NCBI GenBank assembly: GCA_028386065.3
Contig: JAKUCV010007847.1
Coordinates: 58,795-122,794 of the forward strand
From: Turnera subulata
Lineage: Eukaryota > Streptophyta > Magnoliopsida > Malpighiales > Passifloraceae
DNA: 64,000 nucleotides
Direction: 5' to 3'
Each line of letters opens with the position of its first letter. Position 1 is the stretch's first letter. The notes beneath the pieces are model-generated. The model saw only the letters and a program-made list of their open reading frames with translations, did not search any database and was not told the DNA's origin. Of this stretch, positions 56,056-64,000 are shown one piece after another. Position numbers and translations under genes: made by a program.

Positions 56056-56470
56056 TCATGCCACCCGAGCTGTCTTCACTACAGAGATTATTTGGGATTG
56101 AGAAGAAACAAACTTCCCCTGAAAGAAGAATTCTGCCTCCCCATTGGGCTGAAACTTCACCCTTTTATTTGCACAATCAACAGGGACACCATACCGAGAC
56201 AGCCAATCCAGAACCAAAATTACATAAAAATCTGCCATCGATAGCAACAACAAATCTCTTGGCAAGTGATGATCCATCACACAAATATCACATTCCCGAT
56301 ACACTCTATCCACATAGTCAGGCTCATCAAGAGGCGTGTACATAGCCAACGGACTTCAAAGATTAGTAGGTACTTCCTCAAAATACTTAGAAAAATGAGA
56401 GTTAATAATGGAGTGTGTACACCCTGTATCAATTAAACACATGGCAGGGCACAAATTAACTTTCAACATG
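56056..56470 (-). pseudogene. Chromovirus protease
   Basis: Near 56430 the minus strand reads LIDTGCTHSIINSHFSKYF, with the aspartic-protease DTG active site. A stop at about 56358 follows. 56349-56056 then carries YVILVLDWLSRYGVPVDCAN, the flap-distal motif usually DVILGMDWL. It would process the polyprotein. Active-site residues are retained but the frame is broken. Confidence 0.82.
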
Positions 56471-56596
56471 CCTGTCACAATAGGTGTTGGAGGCTTTTGT
56501 ATCCTCCTAAGTCAAGCAAAACACCCGTGCCTGCCCCTGGCCCGGTTGATAGCTGTTGCCTCTACTTACGCCTCCACGACCAGCACCTCCTCTGCC

Positions 56597-56845
56597 TCAG
56601 AAAGAAGAGTGGCTATCAGCCCGTTGTAGCCTTGGTGGTGGTGATGCTACATTGGATGCCATGGATGACTGCCCAATGGAGCAATCTCGAGCTATATGTC
56701 CCGTCTGCCCGCACATATAACATATATTCTGCCTCACAGGACACTCCCGTGACATATGTTCAAACTTACCACACTTAAAGAACAAACTGTTAGGCCTCAT
56801 TTGTTCACCTTGAGTACCCTGGAATTGGCTAAATTTGAGTCTCAT
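56597..56845 (-). pseudogene. Chromovirus gag zinc-knuckle region
   Basis: It has one canonical CCHC knuckle, CYMCGQTGHIARDC. A second upstream motif FFKCGKFEHMSREC has Phe where the first Cys is expected. Two knuckles in gag occur in this group. It lies between the gag core and protease. Confidence 0.85.
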
Positions 56846-57031
56846 CGAGCTCTCACCATAACACGGGGCACCATAGTTAGAGCTACCTTGGAATCGTGCC
56901 CTTGGCTAATTCCCCCACATTCCCATCTTTCCCCTTCCCTGGAATTGTCTAGCACCAATGGAGAAGCTTTGCTGACTTTGTGAACCCTCTTGCGTTGTCT
57001 GCTTAGCATTCACAACATCAACAATACCTCC

Positions 57032-57635
57032 TCAGGACCATGTTTCAATTGCCCTCGCTTTGTCAACCATAACAGCATATAAGTGAAAATCATGAGCAAC
57101 CAGAGAATTATAGATAGAAGTTTTCAACCCATGGACAAATCTCTTAATTTTCCTCTGCTCATCCGGGACCAGATGTGTTGCATACTTGGACAGCTTTGTA
57201 AATTTTGAATCATACTCGAAAACGGTAAGATCCCCTTGCTTCAAAGACTCAAACTCATATGCCCCTTCATTCTTAACACTTTCGGGCAGGAACAGTGCAA
57301 GGAACATTTCGGAGAACTCATTCCATGTTAAGGGTGCTGCATCAGCTACCCTTTCTCTCCTCTTAGATTGGTACGTACCAGTTGTTAACATCCTCCTTCA
57401 ACTGAAAAGCGGCAAACCCCACAGCTATATGATCAGTGCACCCTAATACTTCACAACACTTCCAAATTTTTTCCAAGAGCTGTTGCGTGTCTTCATTTTC
57501 AGCACCTGTAAATACTGGTTAGGGAAGCTTCATGAAAGTAAGAAACGGTTCTTCATTATGACCTTGTTGGGTCTTTGCTTCATCCCATCTCTTATCTGCC
57601 ACCAATTGTGCTTCCGTCTCTTATTTGCGGGAAGC
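57032..57635 (-). pseudogene. Chromovirus gag core
   Basis: 57391-57032 has APLTWNEFSEMFLALFLPES, FESLKQGDLTVFEYDSKFTK and ERRKIKRF-like VPDEQRKIKRFVHGLKTSI, the Retrotrans_gag core. The N-terminal part up to 57635 is frameshifted. It is truncated by SIRE-like LTR sequence at about 57636. Confidence 0.83.
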
Positions 57636-59503
57636 TTTGGTTTGTGTGATACCAAATATTTCAAGCACTCAGCGAGTATATGGAGCAAGAAAGCAAATAG
57701 AGAGAGAGTAGGAGAGAGTGAATATAAATTATTTAGAGTGGTTCCCCCTTACCAAGTACTCCACTACCTAAAGGACCCTCCTTTAGGATTTCAAACTCTC
57801 ATTATCCTTAGGTTTTTGCTTGTTCAACCTTAACCAATACAATTACAAGCTTTTCTATACTAAGCTCAAACCTTTACAAGCTTTTCACAGGCTAAACTCT
57901 AACCTACCCTCAAATCTATTCCTAGACTTGAGTACCCAGCAAATCTAAACCAAGACTTGCCTACACACAACCCTGTTGTTTGGTTCTTACAGAAACCAGA
58001 TTCTGAGCAATTGTAAGCACTAGTATAAACTCAGATTTTGCTTAATGGCTGGGGTTATATTCCAGAGGTGTAAACGTCCTTCTTTATAGAATCTGAATGT
58101 GGGGGATAAGCTCCTACAACGGCTCCTTGTACTTCAGTTGACTTTAGTTCATTAAAGCTTCATTTTGGTGCCGTTATGCATGTCATCTCCTTGGTTGCAA
58201 AGTATTATCAAATCTGAAAAGTTTGGACCACCTTTGTGAGTTGAATAGGAGTTAGGTGGGAACGTCTTCTGCACTTCCATAAAGTCTTTCCTCTTAGTTG
58301 TTCACCAGTTCAAACTGTTAGAAGTGGGTTTTAATTGCGTACAGGACCACACGCAACTTACACAAAAGGTTGAAAGTGACAGTTCGCAGATATGGTTGCA
58401 ACAAAAACCATGTCGTGTGTCCAAGATATGGTATCAGTAAAAATTATATTTTTCCTGTAAGCAAAAATCAACACAAGTAAAGCTAGCAACACACTTGTAA
58501 TTTGTTAGACATGAAAACCAGATAATCAACTTGGTTAATCATATTTTAGCATCAAGGGGTGATTGACCCAATTTTTGGTCAGAAATCTCCCCCTTTTTTA
58601 TGATGAAAAATTAGTGTTGATTTTACACATAACAAGGATTCAAAAAATATTCTCATAATTTTTTCAGAAGCTCCTCATAATTTTTCAAAAGCTCTCCCTG
58701 TTTTGTTCCTCCTCCTTTTGAAATCATTTTTATAATTCAGCAAGGATAAGTTTTAGAAGAGCATACAAAGCATTCCTTGTGAATATGTATATTGGCATCC
58801 AATAGCCAATCATAAAACTCCCTCTTTATTTTCTACTTTCTGCACAAAAAATTGGTTGAATGCATGGTAACAGAAATGAAGTCGCGCAACATTTATTATC
58901 ATAAATTTTAGTTTTTGGCAGAAATCAAATCATAGTCTCAAGTGTGGTTTTGTTAAAAACCATATATCGCAAGTATCCTGCATACTGCAAAAATCAACAG
59001 CATTTCTCCCCCTTTTGTCAACAACAAAAAGGGATTGGCTTAAGTATGGTTCAAGAATACCACATTTCCTGCATAAGATCAACATGCATATTTTCTCCCC
59101 ATTTTGGCATCAACAAACATGGGATTTTAACCAAAATAGCAAAGCATGTAAGAACATGATATCCATCATCTATGCAGAAGTAAATATCCAAAAAGTAGCA
59201 CAAATATTCAGAATATAAGCATAGATATCAAAAGGTGGAAACCAAAATAAAAACCATATAATAGAACCATATATGAAACCATAATCTAACCTAGATGCAA
59301 TGCATGAACCTAGGAGCATCAGATCTTGAAGAGGTTTCATTTTTCATCAGAATAAGTTTGAGGTATAGCAGAAATGATCTAATTAAGCTTCTCCATCGCA
59401 TTATCTGCAAGTGTGTTCAAATCCTTGCACAAAGCTTGAACATTTTTCTTCACAAATCAAACCCTGAGGTGCGATCATCATACTTAGCGTCCTTTGCACT
59501 GAC
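57636..59503 (-). mobile_element. 3' end of another SIRE-like copia element
   Basis: 57636-58590 is an LTR fragment (minus strand starts TGACCAAAAATTGGGTCAAT at 58590). 58591-58605 is the polypurine tract. 58606-59503 is the 3' UTR and the end of the env-position ORF (about 59500-59340, a frame ending similarly to 42400-42312). It is cut on the left against chromovirus gag and on the right by the CACTA end. Confidence 0.78.
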
Positions 59504-60350
59504 ACTACAACAAATTCAATTATAGGAGACATTTTTTGTGATGACGTTCTGGAATTCGTCTCCTAAAATGGTTTTCTGGTGACGAAAAAAGGATAATATG
59601 TCACTTATGTAAAACGTTTTGGTGACAAGGACAATTCATCGCAAGTAATTGACATTTTGTCCCCAAAAATATTATTTGGTGACAAGAATCAAAATCGTCA
59701 CCCTATTTCGTCACTAATAAATTGGAGCCAAATTTTATAGTGTCAAGACATGGAGAGAAAAATTTTAGTGACGAATAGAATTACTTAATCTACGAATTAT
59801 AACACGTCACCAATAATTGGATTATAGATGACGCAATTATTGCATCATTATACAATAACAACCATGATGGTTAAAATATTTTCGTCAATTTTCTATCAAT
59901 TTTGGCATAAGTGACATTTTCTTGGTGACATTTCCTATTGAAAGAATGGTGACATTTTCTTGATGATGTTTCCAAAATTCACTTGTTGGAGAAATTTTTT
60001 TTTTTTGAAAGATAGGTGACATTTTCTTAATGACGTTTCCAAAATCCATCTCCCAAAAGCATTTTGGAGACCATAAGACAAAGTATGTCACCAATGTGTT
60101 TCAATTTTATGGCGTAAGTATTATTATCACAAATAGTTATAATTTTGTCTTCAAACATTCTATTTGGCGACAAAATTATAATTGTCACATAAATTCATCA
60201 CTTAAAATTTGGAGCCAAAAAGTTTTGGTGCAAGAAAATGGAGGGAAACATTTAATGACGAAAAAGAATATAACGTCTACGAAATATAAAATATCACCAA
60301 TAAATGTCGAATTAGCTAATTTTTCTATGACGGAAACAAAAACTATGTAA
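59504..60350 (+). mobile_element. CACTA (En/Spm-type) transposon end, other end not seen
   Basis: It starts CACTACAACAAATTCAATTA at 59504, preceded by TGA (3-bp target-site candidate). The next 800 bp are packed with GGTGACA, GTGACGA, TGTCACC and CGTCACC words, the subterminal repeats of plant CACTA elements. A block of about 230 bp is duplicated with a spacing of about 487 bp (GGAGCCAAA at 59724 and 60211). No TTGTAGTG end was found downstream, so the element is truncated or its other end lies elsewhere. Confidence 0.8.
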
Positions 60351-60800
60351 AGGTAAATAAGTTTACGATTTCTCTATGGGTAATAGATTTACTGTATAAT
60401 TTAATATGAAAAGGCAATAATAATATAGTAACATCAACTATTTTAATTAATGTATACAATAATTTTACTAAATTTTTCTAATATAACAACTAACTAGAAA
60501 ATAAATCTCTGTTTGCGGTGTAATAGATAAATTTAAAAATAGAGGAATAGTTAGAAAATAAGACATTATGTATAGAGGTAAATATAGATATTTTTCTTGC
60601 ATATTAACATAATGCATTATTTATTAAATTTTTCTAACATAAAAACTAAATAGAAAAAATTTCTTCGCTTAGGGGTGCAAAAGATAAATTAAAAAATAGA
60701 GAAATATCTATAAAATAAGACATTATGTATAGAGGTAAACATTAATTTTACTTACATATTAACATAAAATTATTAGCATCAGTTTAGAAGGAAAAGCATG
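60351..60800. repeat. AT-rich sequence with imperfect duplication, period ~165 bp
   Basis: AAATTTTTCTAATATAACAAC at about 60470 and AAATTTTTCTAACATAAAAAC at about 60635 each lead to ACATTATGTATAGAGGTAAA. It may be interior sequence of the CACTA element. Confidence 0.65.
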
Positions 60801-61684
60801 TTGAACTAAAAAGGAAAATAGTTGTAATTTTTTAAAAAACGCGGACAACTCCACACAAAAAGAAAGCAATGAGAAAAGAAAGGAAATACTTATATTGACT
60901 CAATAAATGCATAGTGTTGGTATTAAAAACCCTAGAGCACTTAATTTCACCTCATTCATTTGATAACGGCCTCCCTCCTTCTCTTCTTATTTTCTTCTTT
61001 TTTTTTCTCTCTCTTCTCTTGTATTCTTTCTATCTCTTTTAGCTTTTTTCTCTTTATCTACAATTTTTTATTCTCATTCTTCTTTAAACAGATCATATTC
61101 TTGATATATTCTTGATATTTATTGTATGCTTGAAGGAGTTAAGACAATATGGAAGAAAAGTTTCTTATAAAGTATAGAAGGTGAGTGTTTTGTTCTTCTC
61201 AATTTGAATTTTTTTGTAGCAATGGTGAATTCCACTGATCTGAATGGGAGGTTAATTGATTTATTATTTTTGCTTTGATCAAATTTTGCAGGAAGTCCAC
61301 AATATAATATCGTAAGGATGGATGCACATGGATTCAGGGATGAATGCAGGCCTCAAGGGATCGTAGAGATTTACAAGATAGGTTATAGAATTTGAGAGAA
61401 TGTATTGGTAGTAAACAAATGATGAATCTTTTTATGTATTTTATAAATTAGAATTTTCGGCAGCAATTAGTTTCATTCCCATTTTAATCAATAGAATCGG
61501 TGCAAATGGGAAAATCAGATTTGGTTGGTACCAAACTAGACCTCTTTGCAAGATTAGGAGACCATGACTTTGCTCCTCCTCATCATCAGCATGTTCATCA
61601 TCGAAATCATCATTATCTTCATTCTCCTCACTGATGGTTTTCTCAAAATCATAAATATTAATAGCCTCCTGCAAGTATACAGGG
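60801..61684. other. Pyrimidine-rich and AT-rich sequence, no confident gene
   Basis: A CT-rich tract at 60970-61070 is followed by GGTGAGTG (61179) and TTTTTTTGTAG/TTTTGCAG acceptors (61218, 61292), which could be a transcript leader with small introns, perhaps the 5' part of a CACTA gene. Coding frames are short. The minus-strand frame at 61441-61737 has an acidic run but no recognised domain. Confidence 0.4.
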
Positions 61685-63191
61685 TGTTGTAGTGCCAAGG
61701 TCGTCTCACAGGGATCTTGGCTAAGTACTATTAACAATGTGATATGTGATTATCTAGAAAATAAGCTCGAAGAGGAGTCGATTGAGTGGTGCAAATAAAT
61801 AAACAAGTAAACAGCAAGGAATGGTAAAAAAAATGAGATGACAATAAATAAAAACACCTAGGACTTCGGGGAATCCCTTGTCAATATTTCCATGCAATTA
61901 AGTGCTACACAACCACGCCGTGTACTGTCATTACATGACCTGCCTGTGTGGATCTAATATTAAATCTTAAAATTAATCTTCTTCGAAAGAACCGGTAAAC
62001 TCTATAAGATCAATAACTTACTCCCGTAAGCCGTAAAACCCCTTCCTAACTTATCTCCACTATCCATTCTGCCAGTGTTGAAATAAATTAAGAGCTTTAA
62101 TTTCTTACCTTCTAAGTCTCCAATAGGAAGCACGCCCCTCCCGAGGTCGGTTCCTAAAGCCCGGTCTAAGTTTTTCTATAGGAAACTGACGCTGTCACTT
62201 AACAATTTCCTATTATAGATTTAAGCTAATTGTTGATCAGGCAACTAACTTAATTAAACATCACAGACCGAATCAAAAAAGAATAATAAAAGGAAATAAT
62301 ATTTAATTAGGTTTGCATGAAAATAAAGACAAGATCATCCCCTAAATCCTAGATAGCAAATTTAGCTAGACATGATTGAAGAAGAAACCATCACATGAAA
62401 ATAATTCATCATTTATATTCAAGAGGGAAATTAATTACAAAATAAATTACCAACCTTGAACCAAGTGATGAAGCCTTCCAAGAATAATTGCCAACTGCAA
62501 TCTAATCTAGAAAACTAAGTAAAGTGTTTGCTTACAAGGAAATAAAGAAAGAACAATAAAATTCCTAGCCTAATGCGTGAGTGACGAGCTGCAGGGCTCA
62601 ATCTCCAACCGGAAGTAATGTCCCCTTTTTGGCTTCTTGCGTGGCTTTATATAGTGCAGGGTAGGATGGAATGCATGCCAAGCCAAATACTAGGCCATGC
62701 GTGTAAAAAGAAAACAAGACTTGATCTAGCCAGTCTTCTTTTCTTCAACTTGGATGAGGAGGAACCACGTGGCTAGGAAGAAATCATTTGGTTTTTTAAC
62801 TTCCAAAGAAATCTGATGAAATGGAAATTTGCCAAGAGAATCACGTGGTCAAAAAGATCCTGGGCCTTGATATTTGGCATTTTCCAAATCTAACACCAAG
62901 TCAAAATTGCATGGATGTAGGAGCAAAACCGTTTTAAGATTTTTGACTTGGCCAAAGAAGTCACTTGCATCCTTCCTTCCTCACAATCTCTAATCAAGTC
63001 CACATCCAATAGGCTTGACTCCAAATGGACCAAGAATTCATAATTTCCTGCAAAAAGGTCCTCGCACACTAGGATGAGAAATTTATTAAAATTAAATAAA
63101 ATAAATGCATGAACAAAATAAAATAAAACTAAAAGGGAAACAAAAAGGTATGAAATAAACCCCATTTGTTGTGTAAAATATTCACACATCA
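61685..63191 (-). repeat. Probable Ty3-type LTR, minus strand
   Basis: On the minus strand a purine-rich TTTGGGGGCGTGA precedes TGTGTGAATATTTTACAC at about 63191. A TATA box CACTATATAAAGCC lies at about 62648. The U5-like end (GATCCCTGTGAGACGACCTTGG, then TGTATACTTGCAGGAGG) lies at 61735-61680. These match the layout of Athila/Tat-type LTRs. The exact inner end and a primer-binding site were not found, so the left boundary is approximate. Confidence 0.45.
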
Positions 63192-63803
63192 CGCCCCCAA
63201 ACTTAGACTTTTGCTTGTCCCCAAGCAAATAACGTGAAAACAAGGGTAAAAAAAAATCACTCAACACGGGGCAAATCAAACCGACAAGTCCAACTCACAG
63301 AAGATTCTTCCAAAAACATCCCAAGGAGTCAAGTTTCCCGACCTACAAAAAACCTCAATGGGAGAAATACAATTAGAACCGAATTTCTCTTAACCGGGCA
63401 GCGACATCATTTGAACAAATTCTCCTTTCTCAATTTTGCTGAAAAAAGTAGGTTAGTCTTGGCATTTTATTAAAGAAAAGAAACAAGGTCAAATAAGCAG
63501 GTTTACTCTTCGATCTCCACTAATGACAAGGATACTAATCGAAAGGATCAAAAGGACTTGTTTAGGTTGTAACGGGGCTTGGTTAAAGGTTAATAAAAAA
63601 TGGGGGGAAAAAAAACAAGAGATGCAAGTGCTCAAAAGAAAAATTTGTGCTTTAACATCTAGCCGAATGAACTCTTTTTTTTTTTTTTGAATGGTTCTGA
63701 ATTGAGTGCAAACTGGAGATTTTTTTTTTCAAACTGTTTGTGGAGTTTTTTTTCCTCTTTTCTTTTTGACAAAAATAAGGACAATCAATTTGCATGATGA
63801 AGG
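63192..63803 (-). other. Probable 3' internal region of the same Ty3 element
   Basis: Adjoins the presumed polypurine tract. Non-coding, with poly-T/A runs (63676-63689, 63721-63729) and TTTGCTTGTCCCCAAGCAAA-like sequence at about 63210-63230. No domain was recognised. Confidence 0.4.
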
Positions 63804-64000
63804 TGTTAGGAACAATAGACTTAAGCTAGAGGGGGGGTGAATAGCTTATGATCGAAAATTAAAAACTTTGCAGGAAATAAGTGCGGAATTAAAAGAATGA
63901 AGGACACAAGAGATTTATCCTGGTTCACACACACTCTACTAGTGTGGCTAATCCAGCCCTTCAAGTCTCACTTGAAGATTTCACTATCTACGTTAAGCTT
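63804..64000 (-). repeat. Partial copia LTR at the right window edge
   Basis: It begins TGTTAGGAACAATAGACTTAAG. The AGAGGGGGGGTGAATAG motif follows, typical of the U5 end of many plant copia LTRs read in reverse. The rest lies outside the window. Confidence 0.55.

Larger units (their letters stand above)
51356..57635 (-). mobile_element. Chromovirus-type Ty3/gypsy element, minus strand, truncated at both ends
   Basis: Right to left: gag, two zinc-knuckle motifs, protease, RT, RNase H, integrase with C-terminal chromodomain, polypurine tract, start of the 3' LTR. The integrase motifs (STAFHPQTDGQSERVIQ, ACVLSYGDSWNKYLSLDEFA) resemble the Tekay/Del group. A hAT-like element splits the integrase. 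The 5' side is cut at 57635 and the 3' LTR at 51356 by SIRE-like sequence. Many stops and frameshifts. Confidence 0.85.

Noticed and set aside
61441..61737. Acidic 98-codon minus-strand frame as a host gene
   Set aside because: Its only feature is a short Asp/Glu run, it overlaps a probable LTR end, and no homologous family is recognised.

Overview
The window is nuclear DNA from a flowering plant, most likely a eudicot with a large, repeat-rich genome. The evidence is the density and type of nested elements: Ty1/copia and Ty3/gypsy LTR retrotransposons, an L1-type LINE, a Helitron, and hAT and CACTA DNA transposons. Almost every long reading frame is retroelement-derived. I see no intact host gene. 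The only host-like material is decayed exon-like sequence resembling an F-box/LRR gene at about 3,980-5,560 and 12,744-13,200. Species cannot be named from this sequence alone.

Layout, left to right. 1-2,480: 3' part of a ~2.9 kb LTR (copy A of a family with copies B and C below). 2,481-5,562: AT-rich sequence, F-box-like fragments and a cluster of palindromic 12-mers. 5,563-12,738: a minus-strand copia element whose two 442-bp LTRs read identical and are flanked by a 5-bp target duplication, although its pol is heavily decayed. 13,576-21,562: a minus-strand Helitron with a recognisable 3' hairpin and CTAG end. It is split by a full-length minus-strand L1-type LINE (15,049-20,634) flanked by a perfect 15-bp target duplication. 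21,563-24,494: LTR copy B without a target duplication, carrying a long palindrome with tRNA-like pol III boxes and an assembly gap. 24,495-27,204: LTRs of a Tat-type Ty3 family in opposite orientations. 25,710-38,885: a minus-strand Tat-lineage element with a 3' LTR, ~116-bp tandem repeats, an antisense ORF with a small intron, integrase, dual RNase H, a rearranged RT, and a gag interrupted by solo LTR copy C (34,387-37,320, target duplication CATAG). 38,886-51,355: SIRE-like copia elements in both orientations, including one with a duplicated gag-protease block, an RT lacking its catalytic core and an env-position ORF. 51,356-57,635: a minus-strand chromodomain-bearing Ty3 element whose integrase is split by a hAT-like element. 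57,636-59,503: another SIRE-like 3' end. 59,504-60,350: a truncated CACTA end. The rest holds an AT-rich stretch, a probable Ty3 LTR and the start of one more copia LTR.

The elements form a nested chronology. LINE in Helitron, solo LTR in Tat gag, and hAT in chromovirus integrase are each supported by target duplications. Several other junctions (24,494, 25,709, 38,885, 40,458, 49,998, 57,635) lack matching duplications and look like deletion or recombination joins, or assembly joins. The least explained pattern is a dispersed self-complementary word (arms such as TTTGGTTT/AAACCAAA) found more than 15 times in LTR, UTR and coding parts of the SIRE-like copia family and not noticed in the neighbouring elements.
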